Source: Clostridium omnivorum
Lineage (GTDB): Bacteria > Bacillota > Clostridia > Clostridiales > Clostridiaceae
DNA: 64,000 nt
Reading direction: 5' to 3'
Assembly: GCF_026012015.1 (NCBI RefSeq)
Contig: NZ_BRXR01000001.1
Coordinates: 186,001 to 250,000, forward strand
Made by a program: the position numbers and the translations under genes. Each line of letters starts with the position of its first letter. Positions within the stretch are counted from its first letter, which is position 1. Shown here piece after piece: positions 34,863 to 43,519 of the stretch. Under the pieces are notes generated by a model. That model did not search any database, was not told the origin of the DNA, and saw nothing but the letters and a program-made list of their open reading frames with translations.

Positions 34863-35529
34863 TTTCCACTAGATCAATATTTTCTTTTAGCACCTTATTC
34901 CAATTCAAAAATATATGAAAAAGATTTACTACATCTTGTTCATTATACAAGAGAATTTTCTCCTTTTTTTCTTCTGGCATTCTTTTAAAATATTCTTTAT
35001 CCTTTACAATCTTATTAAAAGTTTTAGCTAGATTAGAACCACTTATTAGTTCTCCTTCTCTTTCTATCCCAAATTCTTTTTCTAATGCTTTTAATCCAAT
35101 ACACTTTTTTGTAATCTTCTCATATTCCTTTTGTAAATCAATTCCTACATAGTAATCATCAAAATTTAAATCAATATCATACTTTTTAATTAAATAATTA
35201 ATTACCGTAAAATCGTTATTCCCGGAAAATGTAACAATATACTTTTTTTCATTTTTAATAGCCATTTCTTTAAAATATTTTTCAGCAAGCTTTAAAATTT
35301 CTAAGGCATCTGTACCATTTTCAATCATATATTGAGTAACTTTAATCGTACTATTCTTTTCCTCAAAATAACAGCATCCAAAAACTCCTATACATACTGG
35401 TTTTTTATAAACATAATGCTCTAAATCAAAAAAAATAGCCTTTTTATAAATATTTATATCTAAATCTGCTTTTAATGCGTTAGAAGAATCTGTATTTTCA
35501 ATTTTTATATCGTTGTATCTAATTATCAC
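34855..35529 (-). CDS. YprB-like RNase H-fold exonuclease domain protein
   Basis: 224 residues, RNase_H_2 type. Acidic motifs fit the fold: IFFDLEHY near residue 34, TFSGNNDFTVINYL near residue 103, and YNEQDVVNLFHIF near residue 197, with IGLKALEKEFGI between. Probably a nuclease acting on nucleic acid 3' ends, substrate unknown. GTG start at 35529 with AAAGAGTGG upstream; 14 bases after the HAD gene, so co-transcribed with it. A second family member is at 45647-46444. Confidence 0.75.
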   Translation of the reverse strand: MIIRYNDIKIENTDSSNALKADLDINIYKKAIFFDLEHYVYKKPVCIGVFGCCYFEEKNSTIKVTQYMIENGTDALEILKLAEKYFKEMAIKNEKKYIVTFSGNNDFTVINYLIKKYDIDLNFDDYYVGIDLQKEYEKITKKCIGLKALEKEFGIEREGELISGSNLAKTFNKIVKDKEYFKRMPEEKKEKILLYNEQDVVNLFHIFLNWNKVLKENIDLVEKL

Positions 35530-35543
35530 TGTACCACTCTTTT

Positions 35544-36272
35544 CTAATCAATATGAATACAATCAGAAGTTAGCTTATATATTACATCCTTACGTTCTAC
35601 AATTATATTTGTTTTATTTCGAGCCGTTTCATTGGACATGACCTTTTGTAACAATTCTTTAGTAGGATTAACACAAATGGGATTCCCTACAAGTTCAAAC
35701 ATTGAATAATCTCCAGAAGTGTCACCATAAGCATAGCAATATTCTAAATCTAATTTATACTTTTCTGCAAATTTTAATACTGAATTTCGTTTACTACTGC
35801 TATCCCACATTGGAATAACCTCTCCAGTATATACCATATCCTTATTCATTTTGTAAATAGCACCCTCATAATCATGAAAACCATGCTTAAGAGCCATTTC
35901 CCTTACCAATTCTAACGGACTTCCAGATATAGTAATTATCTTGTGTCCCTGCTCTTTATGCCAACGTATTCTATCCCTTGTAAAAGTATATACTCTATCT
36001 CCCTTTTGTGCTACTACATTTTTTGCAATAAATTCAACTTGTGAGCTATGGAGGCCTTTAATTGCTTCAATATATATATCAGCCATCTTTAACAAATAAT
36101 TGTCATAGTTTCCCTGTCTCTTATCCCACCTTTGATATTCTGGTCTCACTTCATTATACCAGCGTTCAGGTTCAATTATCTCATATTTTACTAATTTTTT
36201 AAATATTTCTGCTATAAGTCCTTCTCTATATAGAGTTCCATCAATATCAAAAAAAGCTCCTATATTGTCCAT
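35544..36272 (-). CDS. HAD family hydrolase, SerB-like subclass (HAD-IB)
   Basis: 242 residues with the four HAD motifs: FFDIDGTLY (nucleophile Asp) at the N-terminus, ITISGSP near residue 130, a lysine in SSSKRNSVLKF, and AYGDTSGDYSMF near residue 196. The helical cap between motifs I and II is of the phosphoserine-phosphatase type. Substrate unknown. First gene of a two-gene unit with the YprB-like protein; start follows AAGGAGGG. Confidence 0.85.
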   Translation of the reverse strand: MDNIGAFFDIDGTLYREGLIAEIFKKLVKYEIIEPERWYNEVRPEYQRWDKRQGNYDNYLLKMADIYIEAIKGLHSSQVEFIAKNVVAQKGDRVYTFTRDRIRWHKEQGHKIITISGSPLELVREMALKHGFHDYEGAIYKMNKDMVYTGEVIPMWDSSSKRNSVLKFAEKYKLDLEYCYAYGDTSGDYSMFELVGNPICVNPTKELLQKVMSNETARNKTNIIVERKDVIYKLTSDCIHID

Positions 36273-36431
36273 TGTACCCTCCTTCTATATATATCTTTAA
36301 TACTATAATATTAGATTTATCTGTTAATGCCCATTGTTTCTATAATTCATTATAACCATTTTTGTTGAATCTTTGTAATATTTTTTGCATATCTTGTAAT
36401 CTGCGCTTTTAGGAAATCCATAAAATAGCAA

Positions 36432-36458
36432 CAAGGTCTAGATTAATTCTAGACCTTG
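36432..36458 (-). terminator. Terminator of metNIQ
   Basis: An 11-bp perfect stem (CAAGGTCTAGA with its complement) and a 5-nt loop follow the metQ stop; a moderate T-rich run follows on the minus strand. Confidence 0.75.
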
Positions 36459-36463
36459 ACCTA

Positions 36464-37285
36464 TTAAAATGCTGGAACTATATTTCCATTATATTTTTCT
36501 TCTATAAACTTTTTAACTTCAGGAGAGTTCAAAGCTTCTGATAGTGCTTTTATATACGGCTTATCCTTATCCTTTTTTCTAACAGCAAGTACATTTGCAT
36601 ATGGCGAATCTTTGGATTCAATAACTATAGCGTCTTTTGCCGGATTAAGCTTTGCTTCTAGAGCATAGTTTGTATTAATTACAGCTGCATCTAAGTCATT
36701 TAATACTCTAGGAAGCTGTGCTGCCTCTAATTCTTTAAATTTAATATTTTTTGTATTTTCAGTTATATCAAGAATAGTTACTAAATCTCCAGACTTTAAT
36801 TTTATTAATCCTGCAGTTTCAAGTACTCTTAAAGCTCTTGCTTCATTTGTAGGATCATTTGGTACAGCAATAGTTGAACCTTCCTTTAAATCAGCAAGCT
36901 TAGTAACCTTCTTTGAATATAGCCCCATTGGCTCTATATGAACTTTAACAGTATAATCTAAATCTAATTTTTTTTCTTCTATACTCTTCTTTAAATATGG
37001 TATATGTTGAAAGAAGTTTGCATCCAAATCACCATCGTTAAGTGCTAAATTAGGCTGAACATAATCTGTGAATTCCTTAATTTCTAAAGTATATCCCTTC
37101 TTTTCAAGTATTGGCTTTATCTGTTCAAGAATTTCCTTATGTGGAACTGGAGTAGCTCCAACTTTTATAACCTTTTTATCATTCCCCACACTTGTCTTTG
37201 CAGAAGTGCTTTCGTTTTTAGCCGCACAACCGGCTAAACCTAAAGTTAAAACTATTGATAGAACTAAAGCTATTGATTTCTTCAT
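36464..37285 (-). CDS. metQ: Methionine ABC transporter substrate-binding lipoprotein
   Basis: 273 residues, NlpA/MetQ family. A lipoprotein signal is clear (MKKSIALVLSIVLTLGLAGC), with Cys as the lipid anchor. The body has GATPVPHKEILEQIKPILEKKG and VPNDPTNEARALRVLE, standard for methionine-binding proteins. It captures methionine outside the membrane for MetI/MetN. Third gene of metN-metI-metQ under the SAM riboswitch. Confidence 0.93.
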   Translation of the reverse strand: MKKSIALVLSIVLTLGLAGCAAKNESTSAKTSVGNDKKVIKVGATPVPHKEILEQIKPILEKKGYTLEIKEFTDYVQPNLALNDGDLDANFFQHIPYLKKSIEEKKLDLDYTVKVHIEPMGLYSKKVTKLADLKEGSTIAVPNDPTNEARALRVLETAGLIKLKSGDLVTILDITENTKNIKFKELEAAQLPRVLNDLDAAVINTNYALEAKLNPAKDAIVIESKDSPYANVLAVRKKDKDKPYIKALSEALNSPEVKKFIEEKYNGNIVPAF

Positions 37286-37303
37286 TTTAATACCCCCTAG
37301 TGA

Positions 37304-37960
37304 TTATTTATTTAATTTTTTATATAAAATATTACCTACGCTTTGAAACAGTTGTACTACAACTATTAATATAATAACAGTATAAATCATGATATCAGTC
37401 TTAAACCTTTGATAGCCATATCTTACAGCTATATCCCCTAAACCTCCTCCGCCTATTGTCCCAGCCATAGCTGAGTACCCTATAACACTTATTACAGTTA
37501 GAGTAATACCTAAAACTATAGAGGGTAGAGCTTCTCTTATCATTACTTTGAAAATTATCTGAGTTGTGCTAGCTCCGAAAGATTTTGCTGCTTCTATGAT
37601 TCCCGGATCCACTTCTTTCAGTGCAGACTCTATTACTCTTGCTGCAAATGGAGCAGCCCCGATTGTTAGTGGAACTATAGCTGCATTTTTCCCTATGGAA
37701 GTACCGGCAATTAATTTAGTAAGCGGAAAAATTGCAATCATTAGTATGATAAAAGGGAATGAACGTAATAGGTTAATAATAAAATCTAAGGTACTATTTA
37801 TAATTTTATTTGGCTTAAGCCCCTTTTTATCTGTAACTACCAATATAACTGCTGGTAAAAAGCCTAAAATTACAGCAAATACTGTTGAAACTATAACCAT
37901 ATATAGTGTATCCCCTAGCCCTGGCAGTAAAATTTCTTGAAATATTTCACTAAATGTCAT
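37304..37960 (-). CDS. metI: Methionine ABC transporter permease
   Basis: 218 residues, about five hydrophobic segments, with the MetI/ABC permease signature EALPSIVLGITL near residue 150. It forms the membrane channel. Its start overlaps the end of metN by 11 bases. Confidence 0.93.
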   Translation of the reverse strand: MTFSEIFQEILLPGLGDTLYMVIVSTVFAVILGFLPAVILVVTDKKGLKPNKIINSTLDFIINLLRSFPFIILMIAIFPLTKLIAGTSIGKNAAIVPLTIGAAPFAARVIESALKEVDPGIIEAAKSFGASTTQIIFKVMIREALPSIVLGITLTVISVIGYSAMAGTIGGGGLGDIAVRYGYQRFKTDIMIYTVIILIVVVQLFQSVGNILYKKLNK

Positions 37961-38918
37961 TTTTTATTACCTCCCATCCTATGGACTTGCTGTTAAGGTA
38001 TTCTATTATGGCGCTACTATTTTCCTCGGAAACATTAATAACTAAACTGCCTAAAACATCTTCTCTAAATTTTTCAAGTTTTCCCCATACAATAGAAAAG
38101 TCTATATCAAGACTTCTAGCCATGGAAGTGATTAAGCTGTTTTGACTAATCTCTTTTGAGAAGAAAACCTTTATGTTTATTCCACTGAATGGCAGCACTT
38201 CCTCTTCTCCCATAAGATCTTTTAGTTCATAGGTAGGCTTTAGAAATAATTTTTCTACTTCGCCTATTGCTTTTACTTCGCCACCTTCCATTAAAGCCAC
38301 ATTTGAGCATATTTCCTTTATTACTTCCATCTGATGAGTAACAATAATAATAGTTAATTTCAATTTTTCATTAATTTCTTTTAGAAGCTGAAGTATAGAC
38401 TTTGTTGTTTTAGGATCTAATGCTGAAGTAGCTTCGTCACATAGCAAAACCTTTGGCTCAAGTGCTAAAGCTCTAGCTATCGCTACTCTTTGTTTTTGTC
38501 CTCCACTTAATTCACTAGGAAAGCTATTTCTTTTATCTTCAAGTCCAACTAACTGGAGTAAATTGCTCACCTTGTTATTTATTTCAGCTTTTCCATATCC
38601 CCAAACTTCAAGAGGAAGTGCAATATTTTCAAAGACATTTTTCCTCTTAAGCAAATTAAATCCTTGAAAAATCATCCCTAAATCTTTCCTAAGCAGTCTT
38701 ATCTCCCTTGAACTAAGTGTTTTTACTTCCCTTCCCATAACTTCAATATTTCCACTATCATAAGCTTCAAGACCATTGAGACATCTAAGTAAAGTCGACT
38801 TACCAGCACCACTATGTCCAACTATTCCAAAAATCTCCCCTTCATTAACTTTTAATGTTACATCATGTAAGACTAGATTCTTACCAAAGGCTTTACTTAC
38901 ATTTTTAACTTCAAGCAT
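37950..38918 (-). CDS. metN: Methionine ABC transporter ATP-binding protein
   Basis: 322 residues. Walker A GHSGAGKST, signature LSGGQKQR and Walker B VLLCDEATSALD are intact. The C-terminal 80 residues form the NIL regulatory domain that senses cytoplasmic methionine in MetN proteins. The start follows AAGGAGG. First gene after the S-box leader. Confidence 0.94.
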   Translation of the reverse strand: MLEVKNVSKAFGKNLVLHDVTLKVNEGEIFGIVGHSGAGKSTLLRCLNGLEAYDSGNIEVMGREVKTLSSREIRLLRKDLGMIFQGFNLLKRKNVFENIALPLEVWGYGKAEINNKVSNLLQLVGLEDKRNSFPSELSGGQKQRVAIARALALEPKVLLCDEATSALDPKTTKSILQLLKEINEKLKLTIIIVTHQMEVIKEICSNVALMEGGEVKAIGEVEKLFLKPTYELKDLMGEEEVLPFSGINIKVFFSKEISQNSLITSMARSLDIDFSIVWGKLEKFREDVLGSLVINVSEENSSAIIEYLNSKSIGWEVIKNDI

Positions 38919-39026
38919 TCAGTTACCTCCTTATAAAGCGCAATTATGTACGCAACCGGTTGCATAAATAAATACTAAAATGACACATCGATATGCTGTT
39001 CCTGCATATTTTTTCACAAAAGAAAA

Positions 39027-39174
39027 ACCCGAGGAAAACCCTCGGGTAAAAATACGCCTAGTGTTCTCCTTATCTCTCAGCTTACGCTGCAGGAATTGGC
39101 ACCTTTGTATTGCTAAAAGCAATACCGGTTGCCGGGCTTCATCGGGCCAGTCCCTCCACCTCTCGTGATAAGTA
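39027..39174 (-). ncRNA. SAM riboswitch (S-box) with terminator upstream of metNIQ
   Basis: On the minus strand the aptamer runs from CTTATCACGAGAGGTGGAGG through GGCCCGATGAAGCCCGGCAACC and AAAGGTGCCAATTCCTGCAG to GAGAGATAAGGAG, the conserved S-box (SAM-I) sequence, with CTTATC and GATAAG closing P1. A terminator (ACCCGAGG with CCTCGGGT, 39027-39047) and T run follow. High SAM should stop transcription of metNIQ. No coding sequence is credible in this interval. Confidence 0.96.
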
Positions 39175-39291
39175 CGATAAATATTAAATTTTGCTTTTGT
39201 AGTAATTTTTAATTAATAACCATGTATTGATTAATATTATACATAGTAGCTAGTTCAATGTCAATAGCTTTTTGAAAGTTTTTTATACATA

Positions 39292-40017
39292 TCATGCAAT
39301 TTTTATTTTTTCAATTATAATCTTTTCTAATTTTCTAGTTTGTTTTTTATCCATAGGTTCTACATCTTTAAGTCTGTATGGAATCCCTAGTTTCTCATAT
39401 TTATGAATACCAAGAGTATGGTATGGAAGAAGCTCTATTTTCTCTACATTATTGATTTTTTTAATTATTTCTTCAAGTTTTTCAATATGCTCTTTTGAAT
39501 CTGTTATTCCAGGAACAACAACGTGCCTTACCCATACTTTAGTACTAGCTCTTTCTAGAGCTTTCATAAATTCGTCTAGACCTCTTTTAGAGCGACCAGT
39601 TAGGCTTTTATACCCTTCATCATCCACGTGCTTTATGTCTAAAAGAACTAAGTCCGTATATTTTAAAATTTCATCATAATATTCGCTAAATCCATAACCA
39701 GCAGTATCTATTGTAGTGTGTATTCCCATCTTCTTACACAACTTTAACATTTCTAGTAAAAATTCAGGTTGAAGTAAGGGATCTCCTCCAGAGAAGGTCA
39801 CTCCCCCTCCTGATCTCTCGAAGTATGGTTTAAATCTAAGAATCTTTTTTAATAGTTCCTCAGAAGTCATTTCAGTACCGCCTTCTGTTCCCCAAGTATC
39901 AGGATTATGGCAATATGCACACCTAAGTTTACAGCCTTGCAAAAACACTACAGTTCTAACTCCTGGTCCATCAACAAGCCCCATACTTTCTATTGAATGC
40001 ACCCTTCCTTTTGTCAT
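39292..40017 (-). CDS. pflA: Pyruvate formate-lyase activating enzyme
   Basis: 241 residues, radical-SAM enzyme. The cluster motif is CKLRCAYCHNPD near residue 30, and GGGVTFSGGDPLLQPEF near residue 70 is the SAM-binding region. It installs the glycyl radical on PflB. Downstream of pflB, with a hairpin between that may set a lower level for the activase. Start follows AAGGAGGGG. Confidence 0.95.
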   Translation of the reverse strand: MTKGRVHSIESMGLVDGPGVRTVVFLQGCKLRCAYCHNPDTWGTEGGTEMTSEELLKKILRFKPYFERSGGGVTFSGGDPLLQPEFLLEMLKLCKKMGIHTTIDTAGYGFSEYYDEILKYTDLVLLDIKHVDDEGYKSLTGRSKRGLDEFMKALERASTKVWVRHVVVPGITDSKEHIEKLEEIIKKINNVEKIELLPYHTLGIHKYEKLGIPYRLKDVEPMDKKQTRKLEKIIIEKIKIA

Positions 40018-40054
40018 AAAAATCCCCTCCTTCTTCTAAATAATTAAAACACCA

Positions 40055-40079
40055 CATGCCTAAGAAAATCTTAGGCATG
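40055..40079 (-). terminator. Hairpin between pflB and pflA
   Basis: A perfect 11-bp stem (CATGCCTAAGA with its complement) and a 3-nt loop lie in the 130-base gap. It is likely a partial terminator or mRNA end that reduces pflA relative to pflB. Confidence 0.75.
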
Positions 40080-40149
40080 CAGCATAGTTATTAATTTTGA
40101 TTGATGTGTGTGTGCTATTTGTTTTATATTTTAAGTGTCTAGCACTTAA

Positions 40150-42372
40150 TTACATTTTTTCGTGGAACGTTCTATTTATAACGTCAGCTTGTTGTGCCTT
40201 AGTTAATTTATTAAAGTTTACGGCATATCCTGATACTCTTATTGTTAGAGTTGGATACTTTTCTGGATGTTCCATTGCATCCATAAGTGTTTCTCTATTA
40301 AGAACATTTACATTTAAGTGGTGAGCATTTTGACCAAAGTATCCATCCATTATAGCTACTAGATTATTAATTCTTGCTTCTGATTCTTTTCCTAGTGCAT
40401 CTGGAATTATAGAGAATGTATTGGAAACTCCATCTTCGCAGCATGAATATGGTACTTTTGCTACAGAGTTTAATGAAGCAAGAGCTCCTTCAATATCTCT
40501 TCCATGCATTGGGTTAGCTCCTGGTGCAAAAGGTTGACCAGCCTTTCTTCCATCTGGGGTAGATCCAGTTTTCTTACCATAAGTTACGTTTGATGTTATT
40601 GTCAACACTGATAATGTATGTTTTGCATTCCTATATGTTGGTGTCTTTTTAAGCTCGCTTGAGAACTTTTCAACTATTTCTACAGCTATACTATCAACTC
40701 TATCATCGTCATTACCATACTTAGGGAATTCTCCTACAACTTCAAAGTCTACAGTTATACCATTTTCTCTTATTGGCTTAACCTTTGCATATTTAATAGC
40801 GCTTAATGAGTCTGCAGCAACTGATAATCCTGCTACTCCGAATGCCATAAGTCTTCCTACTTTTGTATCATGCAATGCCATTTGTGCTGCTTCATAGGCA
40901 TATTTATCATGCATGTAGTGGATTATATTCATTGTGTTTACATATAATTCACTAATGTATTCTAGCACCTTAAAGTAATTAGCTTTCACCTTTTCATAAT
41001 CTAATACTTCATCTGTTATTGGCTCAATCCCTGGTACTACTTTTAATCCTTGTTTTTCATCAATACCACCATTTAAAGCAAGAAGTAAAGACTTACCAAC
41101 ATTGCATCTTGCACCAAAGAACTGCATTTGTTTTCCTACTTCCATTGCAGATACACAGCATGCTATAGCATAGTCATCACCGTAAATTGGCTTCATAATA
41201 TCATCATTTTCATATTGAATTGAATCTGTAAGTATTGACATTTCAGCACAGTACTTTTTAAAGTTTTCTGGTAACTGTTGTGACCAAAGCACTGTCATAT
41301 TTGGTTCTGGAGCAGTTCCAAGATTTATTAGTGTATGCAAATATCTATAAGAAGACTTCGTTACAAGTGGTCTTCCATCAACCCCTACTCCTCCTATGGA
41401 TTCAGTAACCCAAGTTGGGTCTCCAGCAAATATCTCGTTATAGTCAGGAGTTCTTAAGTGTCTTACAAGTCTTAACTTAATAATAAATTGATCAACTATC
41501 TCTTGAGCTTCTTCTTCAGTTATTATACCTGCTTGTAAATCTCTTTCTATATATATATCAACAAAAGTACTTGTTCTACCCAATGACATTGCTGCTCCGT
41601 TATTTTCCTTTATTGCAGCTAAATATCCAAAGTAAACAAATTGTACTGCTTCTTTTGCATTTGACGCTGGCTGTGAAATATCAACTCCATAGGAAGCAGC
41701 CATGTTCTTTATCTTAGCAAGTGCTCTTATTTGTTCATTTAGCTCTTCTCTTAATCTTATAGTCTCTTCAACCATAGTTCCTTTTAGGTTCTTTAGATCT
41801 TTTTTCTTATCTTCAACTAATTTATCTATACCATATAGTGCTATTCTTCTATAGTCACCTATTATTCTTCCTCTTCCATAAGCATCTGGAAGTCCTGTTA
41901 TAACCCCAGCTTTTCTAGCCACTCTTATATCATCAGTATAAGCATCGAAAACGCCTTGGTTATGAGTCTTTCTATACTTTGTAAATATTTCATGCATTTC
42001 ATCGCTCACTTTGTATCCATAAGACTCAAGAGCTTGTTCAGCCATTCTTATTCCACCAAAAGGATTGGTTATTCTCTTTAGAGGAGCATCAGCTTGAAGC
42101 CCAACTATTGTTTCGTTATCTTTATCTATATATCCAGGTTTAAAAGCATCTACTCCAGAAATCGTTTCTGTATCAACGCCTAATATTCCCTTTTTAAGTT
42201 CTTCTATTATTAACTTACTGCATTCATCCCAAACTTTTTTAGTTTTTTCGGTTGGTCCTACTAAGAAACTCTTATCGCCTTCATATAGTTTATAATTCTT
42301 TTGAATAAAGTCTCTTACATTAATTTCATTCATCCAATTACCTTCGTTAAATCCATTCCATTGCTTATACAT
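40150..42372 (-). CDS. pflB: Pyruvate formate-lyase (formate C-acetyltransferase)
   Basis: 740 residues. The catalytic cysteine pair is in [10 protein letters not shown] near residue 413, and the glycyl-radical loop is [11 protein letters not shown] near the C-terminus. It converts pyruvate and CoA to acetyl-CoA and formate, supplying one-carbon units in anaerobes. Length is normal. Start follows GGAG. A set of TGTAACA half-sites lies about 100 bases upstream. Confidence 0.97.
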   Translation of the reverse strand: MYKQWNGFNEGNWMNEINVRDFIQKNYKLYEGDKSFLVGPTEKTKKVWDECSKLIIEELKKGILGVDTETISGVDAFKPGYIDKDNETIVGLQADAPLKRITNPFGGIRMAEQALESYGYKVSDEMHEIFTKYRKTHNQGVFDAYTDDIRVARKAGVITGLPDAYGRGRIIGDYRRIALYGIDKLVEDKKKDLKNLKGTMVEETIRLREELNEQIRALAKIKNMAASYGVDISQPASNAKEAVQFVYFGYLAAIKENNGAAMSLGRTSTFVDIYIERDLQAGIITEEEAQEIVDQFIIKLRLVRHLRTPDYNEIFAGDPTWVTESIGGVGVDGRPLVTKSSYRYLHTLINLGTAPEPNMTVLWSQQLPENFKKYCAEMSILTDSIQYENDDIMKPIYGDDYAIACCVSAMEVGKQMQFFGARCNVGKSLLLALNGGIDEKQGLKVVPGIEPITDEVLDYEKVKANYFKVLEYISELYVNTMNIIHYMHDKYAYEAAQMALHDTKVGRLMAFGVAGLSVAADSLSAIKYAKVKPIRENGITVDFEVVGEFPKYGNDDDRVDSIAVEIVEKFSSELKKTPTYRNAKHTLSVLTITSNVTYGKKTGSTPDGRKAGQPFAPGANPMHGRDIEGALASLNSVAKVPYSCCEDGVSNTFSIIPDALGKESEARINNLVAIMDGYFGQNAHHLNVNVLNRETLMDAMEHPEKYPTLTIRVSGYAVNFNKLTKAQQADVINRTFHEKM

Positions 42373-42753
42373 AACATCGACTCCTTATTTCATATTTAAC
42401 ATGTTTCTATTGTACTATATTTTTCTTTCTGTATCAATACCTAATTTTATAGAATTTTAGGCTTTTTTTGCGTTATAAATGTAACAGTTACATTTTCTGT
42501 TACATTTCTTTGTTTTTCTGTTATATACTTTATATAACATCTGTTTCATATTAATAATTATTGAATAACTCCTTTTTATGACATATAAGCAGCAAAATTA
42601 TTCATCTAACAATATAGCCGGCAATTTCCATCTAATTATTAAAATCAAAAAGTTTTAAAAAACACACTTATAATCAATATTCTTTTTTTCTTATAACGAA
42701 TCTTTAAAGTATGTAAACTTTTACAAAAGAAAAAGCTCAGGTTTTCGCCTGAG
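42373..42753. other. Intergenic region: pflB control region and PilZ-gene terminator
   Basis: 381 bases without a gene. They hold the half-site cluster at 42477-42507 and the terminator at 42734-42755. No T-box or riboswitch signature is seen, and no clear sigma-A promoter for pflB can be fixed in this very A+T-rich stretch. Confidence 0.6.
42477..42507. promoter_or_regulatory. Cluster of TGTAACA half-sites upstream of pflB
   Basis: AAATGTAA-CAG-TTACATTT is a perfect 8-bp palindrome (42477-42495), followed by a third half-site GTTACATTT (42499-42507). A fermentation or redox regulator of Crp/Fnr or similar type is a possible binder; the sequence is not a match to the usual Rex site. Confidence 0.45.
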
Positions 42754-42755
42754 CT
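42734..42755 (-). terminator. Terminator of the PilZ gene
   Basis: An 8-bp stem (AGCTCAGG with its complement) and a 6-nt loop overlap the stop codon, with a T-rich run on the minus strand. Confidence 0.75.
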
Positions 42756-43128
42756 AATCTATCACTTTACTAACATATTCTCTTATGTACCTAATCTGAT
42801 CTTCATTAAGACAATAAAATTGACACCCAACCTTGAAAAATCCTTCTATTTTTTGAATCCACTTAACTTCAGCCATACACCAGAATGAAGGATTGTTTTC
42901 TATTGTAAGAAGAAAAGAAATAAAATCATCTTCCCTAAGCTCAGCTCTACTTATAAAACTAATCCCAGTTTCAGATATATCTATGGTCTCTAGTATAGGA
43001 GATCCAAGGTTATATTTATTATAGATACTGTTATTATTCACCCTCGGATAATATAGCTTCAAATCGTATTTTGCTCTCTTCCCATGTCTTTTATCTATAT
43101 TACTCATATGTTCTAACTTTATATCCAC
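42754..43128 (-). CDS. PilZ domain protein (probable c-di-GMP effector)
   Basis: About 124 residues. The PilZ c-di-GMP signature is present: basic KRHGKRAKYD near residue 12 and IDISETGISF (the D/N-x-S-x-x-G motif) near residue 50. It is a stand-alone PilZ protein; partners unknown. I prefer the GTG start at 43128, 7 bases after GGGAGG; an ATG 33 bases upstream lacks a site and overlaps the ribosome-binding region. Confidence 0.82.
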   Translation of the reverse strand: MDIKLEHMSNIDKRHGKRAKYDLKLYYPRVNNNSIYNKYNLGSPILETIDISETGISFISRAELREDDFISFLLTIENNPSFWCMAEVKWIQKIEGFFKVGCQFYCLNEDQIRYIREYVSKVID

Positions 43129-43213
43129 AATTCTTCCTCCCTTTTTACCCTCTAATATCATTATAATATATTTTTAAATAAAAAACTTCTATTTTTATTT
43201 ATAGACTAATATA

Positions 43214-43242
43214 TTGACAAAATTATTCGAGCGTGTTAAAAT
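43214..43242 (+). promoter_or_regulatory. Sigma-A promoter of feoAB
   Basis: TTGACA at 43214-43219 and TAAAAT at 43237-43242, 17 bases apart, immediately before the Fur box. Confidence 0.7.
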
Positions 43243-43247
43243 TTATT

Positions 43248-43262
43248 TGAGAATGATTTTCA
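43248..43262 (+). promoter_or_regulatory. Fur box upstream of feoA
   Basis: TGAGAATGATTTTCA is a 7-1-7 inverted repeat that differs from TGATAATNATTATCA at two positions. It lies just after the -10 element, so iron-loaded Fur would block feo transcription. Confidence 0.75.
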
Positions 43263-43278
43263 GTACGAGGTGTTAATG

Positions 43279-43518
43279 ATGAGCATTTGCGATGTAAAAC
43301 CAGGAGAAACAGTTTATGTAAGCTACATTACAGGAGATGAAAAATTAGCAAAACGACTTTTAGCTTTAGGAGCAATAGAAGGCACCGAGATTGCGGTAAA
43401 AACAGCAGCTCCTTTAGGGGACCCCATAATAATAAACTTTAGAGGTTTTGATTTAGCTATAAGAAAAAAAGATGCTAAAAACATAAAGGTTTATAACCAA
43501 ACTGTAGAGGAGGACTAA
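43279..43518 (+). CDS. feoA: Ferrous iron transport protein A
   Basis: About 79 residues, SH3-like FeoA: GETVYVSYITGDEKLAKRLLALGAIEGTE and the end DLAIRKKDAKNIKV. It assists FeoB. Three starts (GTG 43270, ATG 43276, ATG 43279) share one GAGGTG site; the ATG at 43279 has the best spacing. One base separates it from feoB. Confidence 0.92.
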   Translation: MSICDVKPGETVYVSYITGDEKLAKRLLALGAIEGTEIAVKTAAPLGDPIIINFRGFDLAIRKKDAKNIKVYNQTVEED

Positions 43519-43519
43519 T

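Noticed and set aside
38931-39168. Overlapping small ORFs on both strands near 39 kb
   Set aside because: They lie inside the SAM riboswitch, whose RNA structure explains the sequence.
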